DNA from: Kosmotogaceae bacterium UBA1373
GTDB lineage: Bacteria > Thermotogota > Thermotogae > Petrotogales > Kosmotogaceae
Direction of reading: 5' to 3'
Length of the DNA stretch: 9,761 bases
Assembly: GCA_002305955.1 (NCBI GenBank)
Contig: DBRH01000028.1
Location: 1,448-11,208 of the forward strand
Shown here: positions 1 to 5,989 of the stretch, one piece after another
Numbering within the stretch: position 1 is the stretch's first letter
Layout of the letters: each line of letters begins with the position of its first letter
Program-made: the position numbers and the translations under genes
Notes under the pieces: generated by a model
What the model was told of the DNA's origin: nothing
The model's input: the letters and a program-made list of their open reading frames with translations, nothing else
Database searches by the model: none

Positions 1-1291
1 CGCGCCTGGCCTCCGGAGAAACTCTCCTTATGGCGTGATTGTAAGTGTCGGCGACGTACAGAAAATCGCCCTCGCCGTGAATTCCTAAGGGATGCTGAAA
101 GAGAGCGTGGCTCAGGCTACCGTCCACGTGCCCGAAGGAAAAGAGACCGTTCCCGGCCAGAGTATGGACCGTTCCCCCGTCGAGATCTATGAACCTTATG
201 GCCGAAACTTCCGAATCGGCTACGTAAAGCCTGCGGCCGTTGAGGAACAGTCCGCTCGGCTGGGCAAAGCTCGCCTCTCTCAGAGAGCCGTCTATTATGT
301 TTTCCATACTGTTTCCGGCGAAGGCCTCTATGGTATTGCTTCTCGTGTCCAATCTCCAGATCTGATGGGTCCCGGCCATCGCGATATAGAGATAGGCGCC
401 GTCTGATTGAAGATCCCACGGCGAGTTCAGCCTCGCCCTCGAAGCCTCTCCGCTGTAATTCCAGTTGTACCCCTGAAGGCCGTCGCCGGAAACGGTGGTC
501 ACCGTCCGCTCTTCAATGGAGGCCCTGCGGATCGCATGGTTTTCCGTGTCGGCAATGTATAGATGGCCGCCGGAATAGACGATGCCCTGAGGTTTGTTGA
601 ACGTGGCCTTTTCGAAGCCGCCGTCGGACATGCCCGGAGAGCCGCCGCCGATAATATCTGTAACGGTCGCGTCGAACTTGCCGTCCAATCTGGTTATGAG
701 AATTCTGTTGTTGTTTGAATCGCTTATGAATAGCGTTTCCCCGTTTCCGAAAGAGATCTTCCCCGGGTAGGAAAGCGTCGATCCGCCGGTGGGAACGGGG
801 GGCTTGACTTCCAATTTTTCCCGGCTCAATATTCCTCTTCTCTCTCCATCCTCCAGCGCCCTGGCGATCTCGTTTGAAAGGTAATCGCGTTTTCCCTCGC
901 CTGAGGTTCTGGATAGGATCTTCCCGTCGGACCCTATCAGAACGAAAGAGGGCCATGCCCTTATAGCGTACCGGTCCCAGAGGTGGTATTCGTTGTCCAC
1001 GAATACGGGGTGAGCTATTCCGTATCGCTGTATCGCCGCCTGTATGTTCCTTTCCTGTCGCTCGTTTTCGAATTTCGCCGAATGCACCCCGATAACCACC
1101 AGCGGCTTATTGCTGAACCTGGCCTCAAGCCATTTCAGATCGGCAATAACGTGAATGCAATTGATGCAACAGTACGTCCAGAAATCGAGAAGAACCACGT
1201 GACCCTTGAGTTTTTCCATTGAAAGAGGCTCATCGACATTCAACCAGGTTCCCGAATCGGGAAATTCTACCGCTCTTCCGTACAAATTCAT
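1..1291 (-). CDS. Thioredoxin-like / NHL-repeat protein (NHLRC2-type), C-terminus cut by window edge
   Basis: About 430 residues are visible and the frame stays open to the left edge. Residues 1-150 form a thioredoxin-like domain: a strand ending DFWTY, then the cysteine motif CCINC at 41-45 (C41, C42, C45), and a WPSF segment (P114) at the usual cis-proline place. From about residue 175 there are at least five NHL beta-propeller blades, each with the mark L-Y/F-I/V-A/S-D-x-x-x-N/H-x-I: near 187, 244, 301, 355 and 411. This order and the CCINC motif are those of the NHLRC2 family. The biochemical role of the bacterial members is not settled; thiol-disulfide chemistry combined with a protein- or ligand-binding propeller is the usual inference. 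No signal peptide is seen, so it is probably cytoplasmic. ATG at 1291 follows AAAGGAGTG. The spacing is tight, and a TTG two codons later is better spaced, so the start may shift slightly. The gene stands alone on its 5' side, where a transposase remnant lies on the other strand. Confidence 0.9.
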   Translation of the reverse strand, partial: MNLYGRAVEFPDSGTWLNVDEPLSMEKLKGHVVLLDFWTYCCINCIHVIADLKWLEARFSNKPLVVIGVHSAKFENERQERNIQAAIQRYGIAHPVFVDNEYHLWDRYAIRAWPSFVLIGSDGKILSRTSGEGKRDYLSNEIARALEDGERRGILSREKLEVKPPVPTGGSTLSYPGKISFGNGETLFISDSNNNRILITRLDGKFDATVTDIIGGGSPGMSDGGFEKATFNKPQGIVYSGGHLYIADTENHAIRRASIEERTVTTVSGDGLQGYNWNYSGEASRARLNSPWDLQSDGAYLYIAMAGTHQIWRLDTRSNTIEAFAGNSMENIIDGSLREASFAQPSGLFLNGRRLYVADSEVSAIRFIDLDGGTVHTLAGNGLFSFGHVDGSLSHALFQHPLGIHGEGDFLYVADTYNHAIRRVSPEARR

Positions 1292-1307
1292 CACTCCTTT
1301 CACTTAT

Positions 1308-1580
1308 GACTGGAATGATACAAAAATCGATCAAAGATGTATTCCCGAATGGATAGGAGACTTCTTCCTTCAGTTAATAGCGGTTATTCTGATAAGCGTA
1401 TTGCGAAAGAGGCTGAAGGGCACCGGGTTGAATGAGAAGTATTCGGTGAGGGAACTGCTTCTTTAGATGGAGACTTTGACTAGAATCGATTATTCGGAAA
1501 GGTATGGCCATATTCTGACTGAAATCACCAGGCTTCAACGTCTTATTCTTGATACTCTCAACCTTCTCATCATTTCATAA
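1308..1580 (+). pseudogene. Decayed transposase C-terminus (IS1634/IS4-like DDE type)
   Basis: One plus-strand frame reads as the C-terminal end of a DDE transposase: a segment FFLQLIAVILISVLRKRLK, then GLNEKYSVRELL, an in-frame TAG at 1464-1466, and further in the same frame a stretch ending ILTEITRLQRLILDTLNL before TAA at 1578-1580. The pattern hydrophobic helix / basic helix / KYSxxELL / eitkxQkxIL is how IS1634- and some IS4-superfamily transposases end. The TAG sits where a GAG (Glu) codon would continue the family pattern, so one base change would explain it. The N-terminal and catalytic parts are absent, because the sequence to the left is the NHL-repeat gene. No terminal inverted repeats or target duplication were found. 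It fills almost all of the 311-base gap between the nucleotidyltransferase stop and the NHL gene start. Family assignment is from memory of the motif and is moderately sure; that it is a dead fragment is well supported by the stop and the missing 5' part. Confidence 0.62.
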
Positions 1581-1602
1581 TAATCTTGTGGATGCAGACT
1601 CA

Positions 1603-2313
1603 CTACTCGATAAGGCCTTCGCTTTCCAGAAGCGCGATATAGTTTTTCATAAGTTCTCTGGCGTCGCGAGCTATTTCGAAGGGGTTGCGGCTCTTCCATA
1701 GCCTGGTGGCGAGGGCTGCGTAACGCGCGGGCCTTTTTTCGAATTCGAAGCTTTCCCTTATCCCTTCGAAGTAGCTGCTGTTGACGTGCGTGCCGTTCAG
1801 CAGACATAGCGCGGTGCTCATCTCCAGCAGAACCTCGACTACCGCGCAGTAGATATCCTCATGTTTTTTTCTGACTATGCTGGAGAAGATCCTCCCGTAT
1901 GATTCGAAGACCAATCCGGGCAGATTCTCTTTAAGAGCCTCTTTTAGTCTCTCGCCTGGCACGTTAAGCGCTAGCGAATAATACCTGGACGGCGCCTGCG
2001 TGTCTCCGGAAAGAACCATCAGTCCCTTCATAAGACCGGTGTACAGTGGCCATTGTGGACCGGGCTTTTCAAGAATCTCGCGAAGTTTCGAATCGGTCAT
2101 CGTGTAAACGATCGCGGGGACAGTACCGATCAGAAGAGATTTCTGAGGTGTCTCTTCTATGGTTATGGCGAACATCTCCAGGTCGGACCAGCGCGTGTCC
2201 GTACCCCGGCAAGTGGAACCGTAAAGACAGAAAGAAATCAAATTGCTACCCATCTCTCCGGATAAGTCCCGGGAGATTTTCAAAGCCAGTTCGTACCTCT
2301 CTCGATGATTCAT
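1603..2313 (-). CDS. Nucleotidyltransferase, kanamycin nucleotidyltransferase (ANT(4'))-like
   Basis: With the ATG at 2313 the protein has 236 residues. Near residue 32 it carries the nucleotidyltransferase signature GS-x10-DxE exactly (G32, S33, D44, E46; segment ends WSDLEM), the metal-binding motif of the polymerase-beta-like fold. The match is closest to kanamycin nucleotidyltransferase, which has the same spacing with YSDIEM. Further likeness is seen in the PQWPLYTG segment (compare DWPLTHG) and in a helix with VVEVLLEM, where E160 could be the general base. The C-terminal half is helical. The family moves a nucleoside monophosphate from ATP or another NTP to a hydroxyl group; the substrate here is unknown and resistance should not be assumed. 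Start: an in-frame GTG at 2379 would add 22 residues but lies inside the Shine-Dalgarno AAAGGAGG and has none of its own. The ATG at 2313 matches the family N-terminus (MNHRERYELAL; compare MTREERMKIV). It lies downstream of the ATP-grasp gene and is probably co-transcribed with it. Confidence 0.82.
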   Translation of the reverse strand: MNHRERYELALKISRDLSGEMGSNLISFCLYGSTCRGTDTRWSDLEMFAITIEETPQKSLLIGTVPAIVYTMTDSKLREILEKPGPQWPLYTGLMKGLMVLSGDTQAPSRYYSLALNVPGERLKEALKENLPGLVFESYGRIFSSIVRKKHEDIYCAVVEVLLEMSTALCLLNGTHVNSSYFEGIRESFEFEKRPARYAALATRLWKSRNPFEIARDARELMKNYIALLESEGLIE

Positions 2314-2366
2314 AAAGTAGTCGCTCTGGAGACCCGTGAATTCATTCTCGGGAGGAAAAGCGACAT
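2310..2366 (-). CDS. Possible 18-residue leader peptide coupled to the nucleotidyltransferase
   Basis: A strong Shine-Dalgarno, AAAGGAGG (2369-2376), lies 18 bases past the ATP-grasp stop, but no start codon in the nucleotidyltransferase frame is suitably placed after it. An ATG at 2366 in another frame opens 18 codons (MSLFLPRMNSRVSRATTL) and stops with a TGA that overlaps the ATG at 2313 as ATGA. This is the classic layout of translational coupling, and leader peptides upstream of antibiotic-modifying enzymes are known in other systems. Against it: only two bases separate GGAGG from the ATG, shorter than usual, and the peptide is too short to judge by composition. It could be a chance frame, or the remains of an older start. 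Confidence 0.3.
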   Translation of the reverse strand: MSLFLPRMNSRVSRATTL

Positions 2367-2383
2367 TGCCTCCTTTCACCCGA

Positions 2384-3313
2384 TTATCTTCTTCTCTCTA
2401 TCGCGGAATCCAGTATTGCGAGTATCAGATCGTCGTATTCCCAGCCTGCCGCCACCGCCATCTTTACGATATCCGAGTAATCGGGCACGAGCAGCGGGAG
2501 AGAGTTGACCTCCAGGAAATACGGCTCGCCCTGCCCATCGATCCTTAGGTCTATACGCGCATAATCGCCCAGATCAAGCCTATCAAAGAGCTCGAGCGAT
2601 AAGCTTTCGATCTTTGTTTTCAGATCTTCCGGTATGTCCGCCGGGCAGATGTAACCGGTTTTCTCGCCTAGATACTGCTTGACCCTGTAGGAGTAGAAAC
2701 GTTCCATCCCCGCCGGTAGGAAAGAGAAGTCTATCTCCAGAATGGGGAGCACCGTGCGCCCGACTATCCCGATACTGAATTCTCGACCGTCTATGAACTC
2801 TTCAACCAGAGCTGGTTCTCCGTACTCCCGATGAATTCTCTTCACTGCCCTTTCAAGTTCGATCCTATCACTGACCACCGAATCGGCCCATATTCCAACG
2901 GCGCTTCCTCCGCATGAAGGCTTTACTATAGCCGGATAGAAATCTATCTCTTCAACCGGATGAGACTGTTTTAAGCAAACGTACTTCGGGGTTGGTATGC
3001 CGCTGTCGGTCATAACAACTTTGGTGAGCGACTTATCTATGCAGAGGCAGTTGGCCGATACACCAGAACCGGTATAAGGTATATTCCAGAAGTCGAGTAT
3101 GGCAGGCACATAGAACTGTCTCCGGTGGCCTTCGCCTCCGGTCGCGATGTTGAAGGCGAAATCTATACCTGCGCTCTCGATCTTTTCGACGAAATTCGGC
3201 GTGAGCGGCACGGAGAATACTTCGTGGTGTTTCTCTAAAACACCGGCGATACTTTTCAGCATCTTCATGCCGACCTCACCGGGTTTTTCGTCGTGTACCA
3301 CCGCTATTTTCAC
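2384..3313 (-). CDS. D-alanine--D-alanine ligase-like ATP-grasp enzyme
   Basis: 309 residues, the usual length for the Ddl family. Family features run in order: IPYTGSGVSANCLCIDK (78-94), the ATP-binding loop VKPSCGGSAVGI (130-141, K131), VEEFIDGREFS (170-180), the omega-loop region FYSYRVKQY (206-214), ICPADI, and the metal-binding set D255 (ARIDL), E268 and N270 (LEVNSLP). Ddl joins two D-alanines with ATP for peptidoglycan. Here the N-terminal substrate region departs from true Ddl: the usual GGxSxEhexS motif is replaced by VVHDEKPGEVG, the HGxxGEDG block by NIATGGEGHRRQ, and the end of the active site reads SLPLLVPDYSD rather than the usual TLPGfT. It may therefore be a paralogue that ligates other amino acids or acids. 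GTG at 3313 is preceded by AAAGGAGG with seven bases between; an ATG four bases upstream is out of frame. The stop is followed after 70 bases by the nucleotidyltransferase ATG. Confidence 0.9.
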   Translation of the reverse strand: MKIAVVHDEKPGEVGMKMLKSIAGVLEKHHEVFSVPLTPNFVEKIESAGIDFAFNIATGGEGHRRQFYVPAILDFWNIPYTGSGVSANCLCIDKSLTKVVMTDSGIPTPKYVCLKQSHPVEEIDFYPAIVKPSCGGSAVGIWADSVVSDRIELERAVKRIHREYGEPALVEEFIDGREFSIGIVGRTVLPILEIDFSFLPAGMERFYSYRVKQYLGEKTGYICPADIPEDLKTKIESLSLELFDRLDLGDYARIDLRIDGQGEPYFLEVNSLPLLVPDYSDIVKMAVAAGWEYDDLILAILDSAIERRR

Positions 3314-3334
3314 TCATATACCTCCTTTGAATTC

Positions 3335-3367
3335 GGTCCGGTTTATACAACTGCCGACCAGATTATA
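3335..3367 (-). promoter_or_regulatory. Possible promoter -10 and leader hairpin of the ATP-grasp gene
   Basis: In the 83-base gap after the nitrilase stop, the minus strand has a perfect TATAAT (3362-3367). No good -35 hexamer lies 16-18 bases upstream. Between it and the ribosome binding site there is an imperfect inverted repeat, GGTCGG (3354-3359) against CCGGACC (3335-3341), six pairs with one bulge. It could mark a separate transcription start for the ligase/nucleotidyltransferase pair. The evidence is weak because the -35 is missing. Confidence 0.3.
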
Positions 3368-3396
3368 CTACCCGCGATTCTCTAAAGTCCGCCCGG

Positions 3397-4308
3397 CTAC
3401 AAATCCAGTTCCACTGTGGCATTCACGACATCTTCCAGCTCGAACTCCCGCGAGACGGCCAGAACCTTGCCGTCGTGCCATATGGAAGATCTGCCCTGGG
3501 CGGTCTGCCCACCAACATCGCCGACGGCCATCGCGTTCACCAGAAAACGTATGTTCTCCCTGTCTTTCGACGCGCTGATCGGACCATCTCTGAACCATAC
3601 CCTCTCCTGCGTCGATTCGGTCAAAGGGGCCTTCCACGGGGCGAAGTTGCAGGAAGGAACAAGTAGAATCTCGCAGCCCCTAGAATCGAGTTGCCGTACT
3701 TCGCTCTCGAAAAACATATCGTAACAGATGGCAACGCCCAGTGTTCCGATTGAAGTCTCGGCCGTGTTGCCGAAGGAGCTTCCCCTGGAGAAGAGTATCC
3801 CGCTCTCTGCGTCCGTAAGATTGTGTTTGGCGATCTTCGCGATGAGTCGGCCCTGAGGATTGAAGAGATAAGCCATGTTGTACAGCCTCTTATCCCTCAA
3901 GAAGGTCCCCCTCGAAGATTCGATATCAACCTCGGGCATGAGTATCGAGGGCGCCAGCAGATAAGTTTTAAATTCCCCGGCCAGCGCTCCGAACGTTTCG
4001 CGATAAAAACACTCTATCTCGAGCGTATGTTTCAAAAAGGCCTGTCTGAATGGATTGAGAGAGAGCCCCGTATTCTTGAGTGCGTACTTCAAAAGGATCT
4101 TTCCCGGACCACCTTCCAGGGCCATGCCTCTGAAGGCCGGGTAGAGGAAGGTCGGAAAGAACTCCGGAAAGACCGTGACATGACGCTCGCCCCTCCAGAG
4201 ACCACGGGCCAGCCGAATGTATCGGCCCATCGCGTTCGCGAAAGATTCCCTGGAAAACGTCGTTGCGTCGAAACGGACCTGGATGGCCGTTAGATCGACG
4301 GTCTTCAT
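3397..4308 (-). CDS. Carbon-nitrogen hydrolase (nitrilase superfamily)
   Basis: 303 residues with the complete nitrilase-superfamily catalytic triad: E49 in FPEF, K161 in IAKHNL, and C195 in GVAICYDMFFE, followed by the typical GCEILLVPS. These enzymes hydrolyse non-peptide C-N bonds (amides, carbamoyl groups, some nitriles) through a cysteine thioester. The specific substrate cannot be read from sequence. The distance from E49 to K161 is longer than in most members; residues about 55-115 (including GGPGKILLKYALKNTG) look like an inserted segment that could shape a substrate lid. No signal peptide or membrane segment is seen, so it is cytoplasmic. The ATG at 4308 overlaps the TGA of the small membrane protein gene as ATGA, which fixes the start and implies translational coupling. 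The ligase gene follows 83 bases downstream on the same strand. Confidence 0.9.
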   Translation of the reverse strand: MKTVDLTAIQVRFDATTFSRESFANAMGRYIRLARGLWRGERHVTVFPEFFPTFLYPAFRGMALEGGPGKILLKYALKNTGLSLNPFRQAFLKHTLEIECFYRETFGALAGEFKTYLLAPSILMPEVDIESSRGTFLRDKRLYNMAYLFNPQGRLIAKIAKHNLTDAESGILFSRGSSFGNTAETSIGTLGVAICYDMFFESEVRQLDSRGCEILLVPSCNFAPWKAPLTESTQERVWFRDGPISASKDRENIRFLVNAMAVGDVGGQTAQGRSSIWHDGKVLAVSREFELEDVVNATVELDL

Positions 4309-4508
4309 TTAACGAGCTTCACAACCAGCAGGACTATAGCGATAATAATCAGGATCGGCAGGAAGACCACTACAAGACCGGCGAAGGCAAAAACCACCAC
4401 CAGAACGACTCCGACCCCTATCACCAGCTTGATGAAGGCGGGGAAGTACCTTATCGCCAGATAAAGCAGAAACAACGCACCAACAATCGCAAGAAAAGTG
4501 GTCAGCAT
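4305..4508 (-). CDS. Small hydrophobic membrane protein (67 residues), coupled to nitrilase gene
   Basis: Almost entirely hydrophobic: a first membrane helix at about residues 3-19, a short polar turn (RYFP, 21-24, and K27), then a long hydrophobic run at about 28-64 that could cross once or twice, ending in basic KLVK. No known domain is recognised. It is probably real: GGAGG lies upstream of the ATG (at a long spacing of about 12 bases), it is the first gene after the divergent promoter region, and its TGA overlaps the nitrilase ATG by the four bases ATGA. The coupling suggests it anchors or modulates the hydrolase, or simply sets its translation level. It resembles the generic small two- to three-helix proteins common in these genomes, for which no function is known. 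Confidence 0.65.
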   Translation of the reverse strand: MLTTFLAIVGALFLLYLAIRYFPAFIKLVIGVGVVLVVVFAFAGLVVVFLPILIIIAIVLLVVKLVK

Positions 4509-4538
4509 CTCACTCTCTCACCTCCGTTCAGCATCTAT

Positions 4539-4568
4539 TTGACAGTATAACTTATCGCATCATATAAT
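4539..4568 (+). promoter_or_regulatory. Sigma-70-type promoter of the antiporter gene
   Basis: A perfect -35 TTGACA (4539-4544) and a perfect -10 TATAAT (4563-4568) are separated by 18 bases. The predicted transcription start is near 4575, giving a leader of about 115 bases before the ATG at 4691. It lies in the divergent gap between the minus-strand nitrilase operon and the antiporter. This is the only near-consensus promoter in the window. A TATACT on the minus strand (4544-4549) overlaps its -35 end and could serve the leftward operon, but no fitting -35 was found for that one. Confidence 0.8.
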
Positions 4569-4605
4569 ACCTAAGGCAATGAAGCTTGCCATGGAGTTTT
4601 AACCA

Positions 4606-4683
4606 TCCAGAACCGCGTTGCACGCTGATAGCTTCTACTACTGTCAAATTTGTGGTGGCTGTCGTTGGTTGCCGTGTTCTGGA
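4606..4683 (+). promoter_or_regulatory. Structured antiporter leader: 8-bp inverted repeat reaching the ribosome binding site
   Basis: TCCAGAAC (4606-4613) is the perfect reverse complement of GTTCTGGA (4676-4683). The second arm contains the first three bases of the Shine-Dalgarno GGAGG (4681-4685). The 62-base interior holds a further small hairpin, GCGT-TGC-ACGC, right after the first arm. Just upstream, at the presumed RNA 5' end, is GGCAA/TTGCC (4575-4579 with 4586-4590). This could be a translation-control element for the antiporter. An 8-bp match at a fixed place could also arise by chance, and I recognise no known ion-sensing riboswitch in it. Confidence 0.35.
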
Positions 4684-4690
4684 GGTAAAA

Positions 4691-5872
4691 ATGGTATTGA
4701 GTATCTCGCTGATAATTATTCTTTCAATTCCGATCATCTCTCTTTTCGAAAAACTGCGGCTTCCCGGCCTGATAGGACTTATATTTCTCGGTGTTCTACT
4801 TGGTCCTCAGATTCTCAATCTCATAGACAGGTCACTGTTGGACGTTTCGAGTGAAATCAGGTTACTAGCTTTGATAGTAATTCTTCTTCGTGCCGGTCTT
4901 GGTCTTGACCGTAATACTATGAAGAAGATCGGTCCCCTCGCCTTGAGAATGAGCTTTCTTCCAGGTATTTTCGAAGGTTTCTCGATAATGTTCTTTGCTC
5001 AATGGCTCGGTCTGGATTTGGTGAAGGGTGGAATGCTTGGTTTCATTATAGCCGCCGTTTCTCCTGCAGTCGTAGTTCCAGAAATGCTTCGCTTCAAGGA
5101 AAGCAACATGGGAAAGGACAGGGAAGTACCATCGACCATACTTGCTGCGGCCTCAGTTGATGATGTAGTTGCCATAACCATATTCACTGTTTTCCTTGGT
5201 ATAGATAGAGGAGAGAATATCAACATAGTTACTGCTGTTGCAAGCGTACCGCTGGAAATAGCCTTTGGAATCGGAACTGGAGCACTCATCGGTTTTCTTT
5301 TCGCTCTTTTATTCAAAAAATTCCATATGAGGGACACTAAGAAAGTTCTACTGGTCCTATCATCGGCTTTTATTTTCCATCAACTGGAAAACTATATGCC
5401 GGTGGCTACGTTGCTAGGTGTAATGGCGATCGGGTTCATGCTAAGAGAGAAACTACCGGTTGCCGCCGAAAGACTGGCGGGAAAGATGGAGCGTGTGTGG
5501 GTACTGGCAGAGGTTTTCCTCTTCGTTCTTGTGGGTGCAAGCGTAAGTATAAATGCCATTGGCAGTTCATGGCAAAAAGGTGTGTTGGTCGTAGTCCTGG
5601 GGCTATCATTCAGAAGCCTTGGAGTTGCAGTTTCGACCCTGGGGTCGAAGTTGAACCTTCGTGAAAGGCTATTCTGTATGGTATCTTACATTCCAAAGGC
5701 AACCGTTCAGGCTGCCGTCGGTGGCATTCCCCTCGCCATGGGAGTGGTATATGGAGATATAATTCTCTCTGTTTCTATTCTCTCGATAATAATAACGGCT
5801 CCACTGGGTGCAATTGGAATCCGTTACATCGGTCCCAGAACGCTGAAAAAACCTGCACATTTTGAAAACTGA
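4691..5872 (+). CDS. Cation:proton antiporter (CPA superfamily, NapA/Kef-like)
   Basis: 393 residues, a polytopic inner-membrane protein with about 12 helices. Marks of the monovalent cation:proton antiporters: LIVILLRAGLGLD (61-73), SPAVVVPEML (124-133), the paired acids in ASVDDVVAI (D157, D158) in the transport core, and IPKATVQAA with K336, the lysine typical of electrogenic members. It should exchange Na+ or K+ for H+ across the membrane; the DD pair favours the NapA-like electrogenic type over the ND type. There is no C-terminal TrkA-N/RCK domain. The ATG at 4691 is chosen because GGAGG lies six bases before it and the protein begins directly with a helix. A TTG at 4586 in the same frame would add 35 residues without membrane character and has no ribosome binding site. 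It is the only plus-strand gene, with its own strong promoter, and is visibly more A+T-rich at third codon positions (CTT, GGT, ATT, CGT) than its neighbours. Confidence 0.9.
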   Translation: MVLSISLIIILSIPIISLFEKLRLPGLIGLIFLGVLLGPQILNLIDRSLLDVSSEIRLLALIVILLRAGLGLDRNTMKKIGPLALRMSFLPGIFEGFSIMFFAQWLGLDLVKGGMLGFIIAAVSPAVVVPEMLRFKESNMGKDREVPSTILAAASVDDVVAITIFTVFLGIDRGENINIVTAVASVPLEIAFGIGTGALIGFLFALLFKKFHMRDTKKVLLVLSSAFIFHQLENYMPVATLLGVMAIGFMLREKLPVAAERLAGKMERVWVLAEVFLFVLVGASVSINAIGSSWQKGVLVVVLGLSFRSLGVAVSTLGSKLNLRERLFCMVSYIPKATVQAAVGGIPLAMGVVYGDIILSVSILSIIITAPLGAIGIRYIGPRTLKKPAHFEN

Positions 5873-5989
5873 TCCGTGCCTTGAAACGATTTTCCAGATT
5901 CGATGGGCACCCCATATTATAGATGTTTATCGAAGGCTCCGTTGGCACCCACAAGTCCCGTCGTCATTATTAAATGCTAATCATTTGTA

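Noticed and set aside
513..956. Long arginine-rich open frame on the minus strand
   Set aside because: It is another frame of the thioredoxin/NHL gene, whose own frame shows clear domain motifs; the arginine-rich composition is typical of a shadow.
1206..1307. Extension of the transposase frame leftward to an ATG at 1206
   Set aside because: These bases are the 5' end of the NHL-repeat gene on the other strand, and the reading has no transposase character; the likeness begins only at about 1308 or later.
2314..2379. GTG at 2379 as the nucleotidyltransferase start
   Set aside because: The GTG is directly before AAAGGAGG, so that site cannot serve it, and the 22 extra residues do not resemble the family N-terminus. 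It remains possible, so it is noted in the feature.
3823..4293. 156-codon open frame on the plus strand
   Set aside because: Antisense to the nitrilase-family gene, with low-complexity charged composition and no domain motif.
4586..4690. In-frame TTG at 4586 as an earlier antiporter start
   Set aside because: No ribosome binding site precedes it, it lies only about 11 bases after the predicted transcription start, and the added 35 residues are not membrane-like. ATG 4691 has GGAGG at good spacing.
5903..5915. Hairpin ATGGG-CAC-CCCAT between the convergent antiporter and YD-repeat genes as a terminator
   Set aside because: Only five pairs with a three-base loop and no U-run on either strand. 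A second small A+T-rich palindrome (AAATG/CATTT, about 5972-5985) is also too weak. I see no convincing terminator in 5873-5989.
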